A DNA stretch of 7,920 nucleotides from DASRFR01 sp035651455 (GCA_035651455.1 DASRFR010000015.1:1-7920); one strand, 5' to 3'. Positions 1 to 6,399 are shown, numbered from the stretch's first letter. The notes: generated from the letters alone by a model not told the origin. Program-made: numbers and translations.

Positions 1-119
1 AGAATGCCCTCGACGCAGGCGCGGTTGGCAGCCCACGGCCGCCCACGACCGTCCCGTCGTCGCTTCGGTTGCGGAAAAAAATGCTCGATCAGTTCCCACT
101 GCCGGTCGCTGAGCCGCAT
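1..119 (-). CDS. IS5-family transposase, N-terminal part (cut by window edge)
   Basis: About 40 residues can be read from an ATG at 119 towards the left edge. They include SDRQWELIEHFFPQPKRRR, then GRGRPWAANR and VEGIL. This is the helix-turn-helix-like N-terminal domain (DUF4096 type) found at the start of IS5-family DDE transposases. No disruption is visible, but the catalytic part lies outside the window, so intactness is unknown. No good Shine-Dalgarno precedes the ATG; instead a 7-bp stem-loop ends directly before it. The terminal sequence of this element ends at 193 next to a CTAG. It is related to the remnant near 6.6 kb (same residue pattern, alignable upstream DNA) but clearly diverged from it, and differs more from the element at 198-1056. 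Confidence 0.85.
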   Translation of the reverse strand, partial: MRLSDRQWELIEHFFPQPKRRRDGRGRPWAANRACVEGI

Positions 120-143
120 GGCGCGAGCTTCGCCAATCGCGCC
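120..143 (-). other. Stem-loop abutting transposase start
   Basis: A perfect 7-bp inverted repeat (GGCGCGA / TCGCGCC, 10-nt loop) lies immediately upstream of the ATG at 119. In the mRNA it would occupy the ribosome entry site. Similar stem-loops sit at the starts of the other two IS5 copies in the window (991-1020 and 6658-6687). Confidence 0.55.
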
Positions 144-193
144 CTGCCGCGTAAGTGCTTGATTTGAGTACGAATCTATTTATGAAACCAGCT

Positions 194-197
194 CTAG
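194..197. repeat. CTAG target duplication, left copy
   Basis: CTAG occurs here and at 1057-1060, exactly bracketing the 198-1056 element. IS5/IS427-group elements commonly insert at YTAR. Because CTAG is palindromic, a 2-bp TA duplication with one extra terminal base on each side is also possible. The same CTAG also borders the older element on its left. Confidence 0.8.
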
Positions 198-213
198 AAC
201 CGGTCTCATAAAT
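198..213. repeat. IS5 terminal inverted repeat, left
   Basis: AACCGGTCTCATAAAT is perfectly complementary to 1041-1056. This end lies just past the transposase stop codon. Confidence 0.9.
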
Positions 214-1017
214 GCCTCAGCAGGAGCTTGATGCAACCGAGGCGAACCATGCCGAGGAAGTTTTCTGCGTGGTACTCCCAACGGATCACCAGACGACGGA
301 ACCAGTGCAGCCAGGCAAAGAGCCGCTCGATGTGCCAGCGTTTGCGGTAGCGGCGCAAGGGACGACCGTCCTGCGTGGGCTGGCGCCGCATGGGATTGTG
401 CGGCGCGATCAGTTCGATGTCGTATTCCCGCTTGAGCCGCTGGTCCAGCCGGTCGCTGTCATAGGCGCGGTCGCCGATCAACCTGGCCGGGAGTTGGTCG
501 AGGAAGCTTTGGCTGAGGACTTCCTCGACGAGCTGGCTCTCGTGGGGCGAAGCACTTTGGATGCTAACGGCGAGAGGAAGACTGTGAGCATCGGCGATGG
601 CCATGATTTTCGTGCCTTTGCCGCGCCGGGTGGGGCCGACCGCGAGGCCCCCTTTTTTGCGCCCGCGAAGGTGGCATCGACAAAGGCTTCGTCGCCATGC
701 AACTGGCCGCGCCGCTCCAGTTCGGCGGCGAGTCGGCGTAGAACCCGTTCCAGCCTGCCCTCCCGCACCCATTGCTGGAAGCGTCGATGGCAGGTCTGGT
801 ACGGCGGATACTTGGCCGGCAGCTCCCGCCACTGCGCTCCTGTTCCCAGCACCCACCGCACGCCGTTCAACACCGCTCGCGTGTCGTGCCAGGGTCGACC
901 GCGGCCATCGCGGCGCGGTTTCGGCTTTAAGATTGGCTCCAGCAGCTTCCATTGCGCATCGCTGACTTCCCAGCGTCCTCGCATGCCCTGCTTGTGCCAA
1001 CTATCCTCTTGTGGCAC
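206..1017 (-). CDS. IS5-family DDE transposase, made by -1 frameshift
   Basis: This transposase catalyses cut-and-paste movement of the surrounding element. The first frame opens at a GTG (1017) or, more likely, an ATG (984) and gives the N-terminal domain (VSDAQWKLLEPIL, GRGRPW, WVLGTGAQWRELP). It reaches the first catalytic Asp in FVDATF (D114, counting from the GTG). At 658-652 the mRNA reads A AAA AAG, a classic -1 slippery heptamer. Slipping there joins AKKG to GLAVGPTRRGKGTK, which matches the family pattern and continues to the stop at 206. The second Asp (GDRAYD, D183) and the Glu (RYRKRWHIERLFAWL, E231) lie in this second frame. The joined protein is about 270 residues, normal for the group. 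Without the shift the first frame runs to 478 and gives a 179-residue product lacking D183 and E231, possibly a regulator. The frameshift is inferred from the heptamer and protein continuity. Confidence 0.9.
652..658 (-). promoter_or_regulatory. -1 ribosomal frameshift site (A AAA AAG)
   Basis: On the minus strand the codons are GCA AAA AAG GGG, containing the heptamer A AAA AAG followed by a run of five G. The two transposase frames overlap here, and a single -1 slip restores the conserved AKKGG...RGKGTK stretch. A sequencing error or a real 1-bp mutation would look the same, but the exact match to the heptamer makes programmed slippage the better reading. Confidence 0.8.
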
Positions 1018-1020
1018 AAG
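991..1020 (-). promoter_or_regulatory. Stem-loop and palindrome at transposase start
   Basis: A 9-bp perfect inverted repeat (CTTGTGCCA / TGGCACAAG, 12-nt loop) spans the GTG start at 1017 and lies 6 nt before the ATG at 984. Its outer part, 1008-1020, is also a perfect 13-nt palindrome (CTTGTG-C-CACAAG on the minus strand), so the segment holds three half-sites. It could be an mRNA hairpin limiting transposase translation, or a protein-binding site near the inverted repeat. Both roles are inference. Confidence 0.55.
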
Positions 1021-1040
1021 AGATTCGCACCACGTCAGCT

Positions 1041-1056
1041 ATTTATGAGACCGGTT
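1041..1056. repeat. IS5 terminal inverted repeat, right
   Basis: ATTTATGAGACCGGTT is the exact complement of the left end at 198-213. CTAG follows at 1057-1060. Confidence 0.9.
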
Positions 1057-1060
1057 CTAG
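1057..1060. repeat. CTAG target duplication, right copy
   Basis: This pairs with 194-197 around the complete IS5 element. Beyond it (1061-1093) is a short spacer with no gene before the receptor terminator. Confidence 0.8.
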
Positions 1061-1093
1061 ACTGCAAGATGTAGCGTAAGAGCTCTTCATAAG

Positions 1094-1125
1094 CAGGGGC
1101 CTACGATATATTTCGCAGGCCCCTG
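1094..1125 (-). terminator. Hairpin terminator after the receptor gene
   Basis: A perfect 9-bp GC-rich stem (CAGGGGCCT / AGGCCCCTG) begins 8 nt beyond the receptor stop codon. After one mismatch, a further CGA/TCG pairing extends the stem. In the minus direction the tract after the stem is not a clean U run (CTTATG), so it may be a weak intrinsic terminator or a 3'-end stabilising hairpin. It probably marks the end of the sigma/anti-sigma/receptor unit. Confidence 0.65.
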
Positions 1126-1133
1126 TCGCTTTC

Positions 1134-4100
1134 TCAGAACAAAAGCCTTAGGGAAAGTTGTACTGAGCGTGGACCACCCATCTGATATATGGAACTTAGG
1201 CCACTCAGTTGTCTGCCGAACGTGCTAGCTGTTACGCCAAACGTAGCCGGAACTGTAAAGTCACCAGAAGGAGGCCCGAATTGAGGGTGGTTAAAGATAT
1301 TGAACAATTCCCCTTTGAACTGTAATTTCAAGGCTTCCGTGAGAGTAAAGTCTCGTCCCATGGCCCAGTCCAACTGCCATCTCGGAAGGCCGCGAAGTAT
1401 GTTCCGGCCCGCATCTCCTTGTCGAATTGGCACGTCATAATAGATGGAGGGAATGCTTGGGTAAGGGTATATTCGCTGAGTCGGAGGCATTTGAAATGCC
1501 GCGGCGTTAAACCGACGCCCTCCGGGTACGGTCGGATCTGAAATATAGAATGGCTGGCCAGGCACAATGTCCGGCTTGGTATAGCGTGCCACTCCCGTTG
1601 ATACATCAATGGTCCCAACAGTATACGGATCAACTGGTAGCCCAGACTGCGCATGCACGATTGCATCGGTGGTCCATCCACGCGTGACGTGACTTAAAAA
1701 GCCCGCACTACGCAGTTGTGGCACGTCGTAGGTAAGCGCGGCAGAGAAGTTATGCCGTACATCAAAATCCGCATTTCCACGCAGCAGGACATACTGCCAC
1801 AGATCCGTTGAAACCTGATCGATCGCGTGCGACCAAGTATAGTTTGCCAGAGCCTGCAAACCGCGATTCAAGTGCGTCTTATATTGCAGCTGAAAGGACT
1901 GATAGTCGGCCGTTGGTCCATTGCGCGTGTAGGTAATCCCCAAAAATTGTGGATTCGGCCGTGCACCAGCATAATAGTTCGCTGGCGCATTCAAGGCCTG
2001 AGTCGCAAGTAGTCGTTGCGCAGTAGACGCGACATAAGACAAAGAAAATGCCTGACGGTTTCCGAGGGCCTGTTCCAATGCAACATTCCATTGCACTGTG
2101 TACGGTAGTTTTAAATCCGGATCATTAGAAAACACATTCACATCTGTTATGGGGAGGGAAGTCGGAATCACGATTGGTCGAGGAGTAGCATTCGCATCCG
2201 ACAAAGGATACGACACGCCGCTTAGCGACTTGACCGAAACAAGCTGTAAGCCCGAAGTGGCAGCCGAAGTACCAAGATCATAGTAGATCCCAATACCGCC
2301 TCTTAATACCGTCTCCCACCCTTTCGTCTGGTGCAACTGGTAGGCCACTCCGAAACGCGGCGCAAAGGCAGTGTAAAAGGTTTTATAAAAGGGCGTACCC
2401 GCAGGCGCCAGAGTTGCATTGGAAACATTCGGCGGATCGCCAGAGATACCCAGTGCGACCGGCGGCATTTTACCGTCAGCCTCTGTCGGTGCTGGATTGA
2501 ACTCCCATCTCAAGCCTATGTCGAACGTAAGTGTCGGTGAAACACTCCACGTGTCCTGCCCATAAACTGAAAAGTTGTGGAAACGCGGCCGAGAAGAATC
2601 GTAATTCCAGACAAGTGCAGAAGCCGCGATTCCATTGACAACCGATGCTTCGCTAAAAAAAAGCCCCGACTCGTATCCTCCTGGGCCATAGGTTGGCGTT
2701 AAGTGCCGATGGTCAACCCCAAACTTGAGCTTGTGTACTCCAACAATCCACGATAGATTGTCCACCACATTAATTTGCCGCTGATAGTTCGCAGCAACGG
2801 TTCCTGCGTAGAGAGTCGGGGTGCCCGGCAAATAACTGAGGCTAAAATAACCATAGTCGCTACGCCCATTTGTGAGTAAATCAGGATCGGCCGGAACTGC
2901 TCCGCCTAATGTACTTGGAACGTATTGTCGCCTGGCAATCTGGCGGCTGTAGTTTACGCGTAACTCGTTCTGTAACCTAGCGCTAAAGGCCGACGTTGCA
3001 CCAAGCGTTATTGTCCGAGTTGACGTTTCCCTTCTAATACCGTAGGAAGGCAGGAGGCTGGTCGTGTCAGATGGTGACTCATTAAATCTGCCAAACAATG
3101 TCAATTTAGCGTTGACAGTGTGATCGATGCGGATACTGCTTGCATCGAGAGTGCTCGGATTAGACCAACCTCCATCAAAAGGCGCGGCGCCCTGGGGAAG
3201 TCCAGCGGCATTCAGCAGTTCTGGACCAGTCGGCCGAGGAAATGCGTTTAATAGCGGTTGAAGAGCAGGTGCTGCAATAGAGCGTAGTCTCAAGGAAGGT
3301 ACGGTTGTGTTACTGCCGGAATGTTGTGGTAGACGCAATCGCAAGCCTTCGTAGGAGAAAAAAAAGAAGGTCTTGTCTTTGTAAATCGGGCCGCTGAATG
3401 TACCCCCAAATTGGTTTTGGCGGAGGGGTGACTTAGCTCGCGGCACGCAGCCAGTTGTGGTGCAAGTGTGGTCGAAGTAATCTCTGGCATCGAGAGCATC
3501 ATTGCGGAAATATTCAAATATGCTTCCGTGGAATTTGTTAGTACCAGATCGCGTAACCAGCGAAACCTGTCCGCCAGGCTGCCGGCCATATTCGGCTGCA
3601 AAGGTTGAGGTCTGTATTCTGAACTCCTGCAGTGCATCCACAGAGACTAGGCTGTTTGTACTGCCGACGGCACTGAATCCGGGATATGCTCCGCCAAGGG
3701 CAGCCGTCACGGGGCTAACGGTTCCAAAATTAACCTGAGTGCCGATTCCGAAATTTGCGCTCACCCCGTCCACGGTAAAGTAATTGGTGCTAGCCCTCTG
3801 CCCGTTAACGCTAAACTGTCCGTCGTCATAGCTTCCGTTACCAGTGGGAGTTGCAACCACTCCAGGAGCGAGCAAGATCAACGATTGCAGGCTGCGACCG
3901 TTAAGTGGGATTTTCGACACGAAATCCTGGTCTACAACCGTACCCACTGTGCCGGATTGGGTGTTTACCAGAGGCGCGCCACCTTCAATCGTTACGCTTT
4001 CCGTCGCCGAGCCTACACGCATTGCGAAGTTAATCCCGGCGTCGTCCTGCACGTGCAGTTCGACATCAGGTTTAACGATCTGAGCGAATCCTTGTTTGGA

Positions 4101-4346
4101 CACAAGGATCCTGTATTTTCCAGGAGGGACATTCACTGCATAGAGACCTACGCCATTGGTCTCAGTGAAGTACTTCACATTGGTACCAACATTCACCGCT
4201 ACGATTTGTGCGAGCGGAATAGCCGCGCCGGTCTGATCTTCTACTCGGCCACTGATCGTCGCATTGGTCGATTGAGCCCATGTGTCGCCCGCAACCAAAA
4301 TCAAAATACCCACAAAAATCGCGATGAAAAAACGGCGCACCAACAT
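1134..4346 (-). CDS. Oar-like TonB-dependent outer-membrane receptor with carboxypeptidase-regulatory domain
   Basis: This is a 1070-residue protein with a Sec signal peptide (MLVRRFF..., hydrophobic to about 19, cleavage near TWA-QS at 24). A CarboxypepD_reg-like beta-sandwich covers about 29-110 (ISGRVEDQTGAAIPLAQI, PPGKYRILVSKQGF). A plug-like region follows at about 119-270 (PLNGRSLQSLILLAPGV, NYFTVDGVS, ALQEFRIQTSTFAAEYGR, then TRSGTNKFHGSIFEYFRND). The rest is a long beta-barrel rich in alternating aromatic residues, ending SVQLSLRLLF with the terminal Phe typical of outer-membrane barrels. Size and order match the Oar-type receptors expanded in Acidobacteriota. The ATG at 4346 has a GGAGG (4359-4355) 8 nt upstream. 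It is the last gene of the sigma/anti-sigma unit. Its ligand is unknown; large organic polymers or glycans are possible but not shown. No STN signalling domain is seen, so a FecA-type signalling role is unproven. Confidence 0.9.
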   Translation of the reverse strand: MLVRRFFIAIFVGILILVAGDTWAQSTNATISGRVEDQTGAAIPLAQIVAVNVGTNVKYFTETNGVGLYAVNVPPGKYRILVSKQGFAQIVKPDVELHVQDDAGINFAMRVGSATESVTIEGGAPLVNTQSGTVGTVVDQDFVSKIPLNGRSLQSLILLAPGVVATPTGNGSYDDGQFSVNGQRASTNYFTVDGVSANFGIGTQVNFGTVSPVTAALGGAYPGFSAVGSTNSLVSVDALQEFRIQTSTFAAEYGRQPGGQVSLVTRSGTNKFHGSIFEYFRNDALDARDYFDHTCTTTGCVPRAKSPLRQNQFGGTFSGPIYKDKTFFFFSYEGLRLRLPQHSGSNTTVPSLRLRSIAAPALQPLLNAFPRPTGPELLNAAGLPQGAAPFDGGWSNPSTLDASSIRIDHTVNAKLTLFGRFNESPSDTTSLLPSYGIRRETSTRTITLGATSAFSARLQNELRVNYSRQIARRQYVPSTLGGAVPADPDLLTNGRSDYGYFSLSYLPGTPTLYAGTVAANYQRQINVVDNLSWIVGVHKLKFGVDHRHLTPTYGPGGYESGLFFSEASVVNGIAASALVWNYDSSRPRFHNFSVYGQDTWSVSPTLTFDIGLRWEFNPAPTEADGKMPPVALGISGDPPNVSNATLAPAGTPFYKTFYTAFAPRFGVAYQLHQTKGWETVLRGGIGIYYDLGTSAATSGLQLVSVKSLSGVSYPLSDANATPRPIVIPTSLPITDVNVFSNDPDLKLPYTVQWNVALEQALGNRQAFSLSYVASTAQRLLATQALNAPANYYAGARPNPQFLGITYTRNGPTADYQSFQLQYKTHLNRGLQALANYTWSHAIDQVSTDLWQYVLLRGNADFDVRHNFSAALTYDVPQLRSAGFLSHVTRGWTTDAIVHAQSGLPVDPYTVGTIDVSTGVARYTKPDIVPGQPFYISDPTVPGGRRFNAAAFQMPPTQRIYPYPSIPSIYYDVPIRQGDAGRNILRGLPRWQLDWAMGRDFTLTEALKLQFKGELFNIFNHPQFGPPSGDFTVPATFGVTASTFGRQLSGLSSIYQMGGPRSVQLSLRLLF

Positions 4347-4440
4347 GGCACCAGCCTCCAGTGAGTGAGTTGTCTCTGTGTGTAATGCGTATGAAGGAGC
4401 TGGTTTGTGCCGTGGCCTGTAATAAAATCACAAGTTTTTG
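4347..4440 (-). other. Intergenic gap between anti-sigma and receptor genes
   Basis: These 94 bp contain the receptor Shine-Dalgarno (GGAGG at 4359-4355) and an AT-rich patch around 4420-4437 on the anti-sigma side. I found no convincing -35/-10 pair and no terminator, so read-through from the upstream genes is likely. A promoter recognised by the local ECF sigma factor cannot be excluded, because its consensus is unknown. Confidence 0.5.
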
Positions 4441-5679
4441 TCAGGGATGGTTTGCCTGGGGAGCGAAATATGCATAAAGGACTCGTTTGCCCTTAGGAAG
4501 GGCAGAGTCGCCGGCTGTCTCGGCGGTCACGAACACCGAATCAATGTCCCGCAGTGCAGCCGAATCGTTTACCTTCAAAACCCAGCGGTGCTGCTCGTGG
4601 CTATCCACTGCGAACGTACCGAGATTGTGAATGGAATTCTCGTTGCCTTCTGTCTGTCCCCAGGCCTGAAAGGTGTATTTTGCCGATTTGCTCGAAGGCA
4701 GATCGAAGGCATAAAAGACGAGCGACTGATTCTCGGCGTAGAAGACTCTGCCAAATGATTTGTTGGTCCTGCCGGAAGCGTTGACATCATGAACGTCAAT
4801 GATGTGCAGATTACGTGCACCCATCAACTGACGAATATCCGAGGTGGCTGAAGCCAATTGTCGCTCCATCGCCAGACGCTCGTTCCCCTGCATGATCGCC
4901 ATGTGCAGCGAATGGATCTTCTCCTGTGCTTCAAGAAGTGCCGCCATCGTGGAGGTAGAAGATTCCTTTTCCCGGCGTAGTTTCTCTTGAAGATCGGAGA
5001 TTGCCGCCTGGTCCTGCTGGTGCTGGCCAGCCAACGAACCATTTTGAGTTTGCAAAGCTGCCAATTGTCCTTCGATCGCTTTCGCTCGCTCTGATGAGCG
5101 CCGCATTTCCTCGTTTAGGGCCAGTATCTTTTTCCGAAGCCTCTCTTGTTCATTCTGATCACCCGCGTTAACAATGATAGGAACCTGAGTTGGACTCAAC
5201 TTGGCCTTTTCAAGTTGGAGTGCAAGTCCTCGATTTTCCTGCGCTAACCTCGCCAATTCTTGCTTCTTCGATTGCACATCCTGTCGAGAGATCGTTGCAA
5301 TCAGCGTTGCAGAAACGAGAATTAGGACTGATGCCATCGCCAGAGCCAACCGGCCCTTGGACATTCCCATTTTGCAATCCACACGTTGTGGGCCTTCAAC
5401 CTCCGGAGAGAAATTGGCGCCTTCCTCGCGTGCCCGTGCGAGAAACCGTTCACGTATCTCAGCCGATGTCGAAGTATGCACAAACTCGTTCTTAACGCGG
5501 TAGCGTGCGGGACTAGCATTCGGAAGATGGCGGTTCAGGATCAGGGAATACTCCGCGTAGGCGTCGCGACAGCACGAGCACTCGCGCAGGTGATCGCGGA
5601 GTTCGCTTTCCTCCTCGGCTGTAATTTGTCCAATTGCAGCCAGAGTGCTGAGTTCGCGGAAGTGGTCATGAGCGGGCAT
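4441..5679 (-). CDS. Membrane anti-sigma factor: zinc finger, one TM, coiled coil, RskA-like C-terminus
   Basis: This is a 412-residue protein predicted to bind the ECF sigma factor encoded just upstream. The cytoplasmic N-terminus has the zinc-binding anti-sigma signature H30-x3-C34-x2-C37 (DHLRECSCCRDAY) after an upstream His pair (H4, H6). A single transmembrane helix lies at about 111-130 (LALAMASVLILVSATLIATI). The periplasmic part starts with a long, Gln/Glu/Lys-rich coiled coil (about 136-160 and 176-286). It ends in an RskA-like domain (about 289-408: GRVFYAENQSLVFYAFDLP, YTFQAWG, VFVTAETAGDSALPKGKRVLYAYF). The ATG at 5679 is preferred over a longer in-frame opening at 5733. It overlaps the sigma stop by 14 nt and follows a ten-base match to the anti-Shine-Dalgarno sequence, while the longer form would extend deep into the sigma gene. 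The coiled coil is unusually long for the family. The signal it senses is unknown. Confidence 0.85.
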   Translation of the reverse strand: MPAHDHFRELSTLAAIGQITAEEESELRDHLRECSCCRDAYAEYSLILNRHLPNASPARYRVKNEFVHTSTSAEIRERFLARAREEGANFSPEVEGPQRVDCKMGMSKGRLALAMASVLILVSATLIATISRQDVQSKKQELARLAQENRGLALQLEKAKLSPTQVPIIVNAGDQNEQERLRKKILALNEEMRRSSERAKAIEGQLAALQTQNGSLAGQHQQDQAAISDLQEKLRREKESSTSTMAALLEAQEKIHSLHMAIMQGNERLAMERQLASATSDIRQLMGARNLHIIDVHDVNASGRTNKSFGRVFYAENQSLVFYAFDLPSSKSAKYTFQAWGQTEGNENSIHNLGTFAVDSHEQHRWVLKVNDSAALRDIDSVFVTAETAGDSALPKGKRVLYAYFAPQANHP

Positions 5680-6316
5680 AAGCCATCTCACCTCCTTCTT
5701 CCTCTTCTTGTTCTCGATTCCCTTGTGCGCCAAGGACTCTTCTCATTTTTTCCAGGCCTCGATAATAGTGATGCCGTACGGCGGCATAACTCTCACCGGT
5801 CTTCGCTGCTATTTCGTGCATTGTCAGCCCTTCGAAAAAGGCCATCTCTATTGTCTTACGTTGCAGGTCGGTAAGATGTGCCAGTGCCTCCTGCACAATT
5901 CGAGATGAATCGAGCATGGAAATCTGCCTGTTATCCACTAGCTCGTTATGCGGCAGCGTGATTGATTCATCGATTTCGACCGCATCGTAAACACCGCGGC
6001 AGTTCAGATAACGCCGCCGGTCGAACCCGCGATGGTAGACCAACTGCAAAATCCACGCCTTGGCAGATCCCTTAGCGGCATCAAATTTATTCGCTGTATG
6101 CATGAGTCCGAGAAAAACTGATTGAAGAAGGTCTTCCGCCTCGTGCTGGTTGCGTAGAACCTGCATGGCGACGCGCATCACTATGAGTTGATAACGGTCA
6201 AACAAGACGGCTAGAGCGTCGTGGTTCCCCTGGGCGAGGAACGCCATCAGAACTTCGTCGCTGAGGTTTTTCAGCGCCGAATAACGCGCATCCGGAAGTA
6301 ATCCCGAACCCTTCAT
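5666..6316 (-). CDS. ECF-type RNA polymerase sigma factor
   Basis: This is a 216-residue group 4 sigma factor. Region 2 is at about 37-102 (LFDRYQLIVMRVAMQVL, AEDLLQSVFLGLM, then AKAWILQLVYHRGFDRRR), for core binding and -10 recognition. Region 4 is at about 141-195 (LTDLQRKTIEMAFFEGLTMHEIA, then SYAAVRHHYYRGLEKMRRVL), a helix-turn-helix for the -35 element. There is no region 3, as usual for ECF factors. It is closest in style to SigK-like factors paired with RskA-like anti-sigmas, which matches the next gene. I start it at the ATG at 6316. A TTG at 6352 would add 12 residues, but it would sit about 10 nt from the predicted transcription start and lacks a ribosome site. The GAGG before the ATG is only 2 nt away and lies in a palindrome, so the start is not certain. 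The Glu-rich tail (EQEEEEGGE) overlaps the next gene's ribosome site. Confidence 0.9.
   Translation of the reverse strand: MKGSGLLPDARYSALKNLSDEVLMAFLAQGNHDALAVLFDRYQLIVMRVAMQVLRNQHEAEDLLQSVFLGLMHTANKFDAAKGSAKAWILQLVYHRGFDRRRYLNCRGVYDAVEIDESITLPHNELVDNRQISMLDSSRIVQEALAHLTDLQRKTIEMAFFEGLTMHEIAAKTGESYAAVRHHYYRGLEKMRRVLGAQGNREQEEEEGGEMAYARS
5688..5697 (-). promoter_or_regulatory. Strong ribosome-binding site inside the sigma gene
   Basis: AAGGAGGTGA matches the 16S rRNA anti-Shine-Dalgarno end over ten bases. It lies within the Glu-rich tail codons of the sigma gene, with GGAGG 11 nt before the anti-sigma ATG at 5679. With the 14-nt gene overlap, it supports coupled synthesis of the two proteins and decides the anti-sigma start. 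Confidence 0.75.
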
Positions 6317-6334
6317 TACCTCGCCAGAGGTAAT
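6315..6334 (-). promoter_or_regulatory. Palindrome over the sigma factor start codon
   Basis: A perfect 8-bp inverted repeat with a 4-nt loop (ATTACCTC-TGGC-GAGGTAAT on the minus strand) overlaps the ATG at 6316 and contains its only ribosome-site-like GAGG. As RNA it would hide the start; as DNA it could be an operator. Either role would limit sigma synthesis; both are inferred. Confidence 0.55.
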
Positions 6335-6369
6335 CGCACTGTTTTGCAACAATGCTTAAAATGGCGTGG

Positions 6370-6399
6370 TTTATATCGCATTGTGAAATCGGCAGTCAA
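6370..6399 (-). promoter_or_regulatory. Sigma70-like promoter of the sigma/anti-sigma/receptor unit
   Basis: On the minus strand, TTGACT (6399-6394) and TATAAA (6375-6370) are separated by 18 nt; each hexamer matches consensus at 5 of 6 positions. Transcription would begin near 6363, giving a leader of about 46 nt before the ATG at 6316. The IS5 remnant ends about 60 bp further upstream, so upstream control sequences may have been replaced by IS DNA. Confidence 0.65.

Larger units (their letters stand above)
1..193 (-). mobile_element. IS5-family element, 5' terminal portion
   Basis: This is the transposase-start end of an IS5-family element that continues beyond the left edge. Read on the minus strand, the outer end is AGCTGGTTTCATAAATAG. 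This closely resembles the terminal repeats of the neighbouring element (AACCGGTCTCATAAAT) and is also related to the end of the remnant at 6751. The flanking CTAG at 194-197 fits a 4-bp YTAR-type IS5 target. The other end is not visible, so completeness cannot be judged. Confidence 0.75.
198..1056 (-). mobile_element. Complete IS5-family (IS427-like) insertion sequence, 859 bp
   Basis: The element is bounded by perfect 16-bp terminal inverted repeats, AACCGGTCTCATAAAT at 198-213 and its complement at 1041-1056, with CTAG on both sides. It carries one transposase in two overlapping frames joined by a -1 frameshift site. The length, inverted repeats, YTAR target and two-frame organisation all fit the IS427 group of the IS5 family. 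The ends and transposase motifs are intact, so it is probably active or recently active. It sits at the end of an older IS5 element and about 40 bp beyond the terminator of the receptor gene. Confidence 0.9.

Noticed and set aside
212..1048. Long plus-strand open frame of 278 codons
   Set aside because: It lies antisense to the IS5 transposase, whose minus-strand product has recognisable catalytic motifs. The plus-strand translation shows no domain and crosses the terminal inverted repeat.
3885..4364. Plus-strand open frame of 159 codons
   Set aside because: It is antisense to the signal peptide and carboxypeptidase-regulatory domain of the receptor, and its product has no recognisable features.
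5680..5733. Longer anti-sigma start at 5733
   Set aside because: It would add 18 Lys/Arg-rich residues and overlap the sigma gene by 68 nt. The ATG at 5679 follows a near-perfect ribosome site and gives the usual ZAS N-terminus.
6317..6352. TTG start at 6352 for the sigma factor
   Set aside because: It has no ribosome site and lies about 10 nt from the predicted transcription start. It is kept only as an alternative because the ATG at 6316 also lacks a well-spaced ribosome site.
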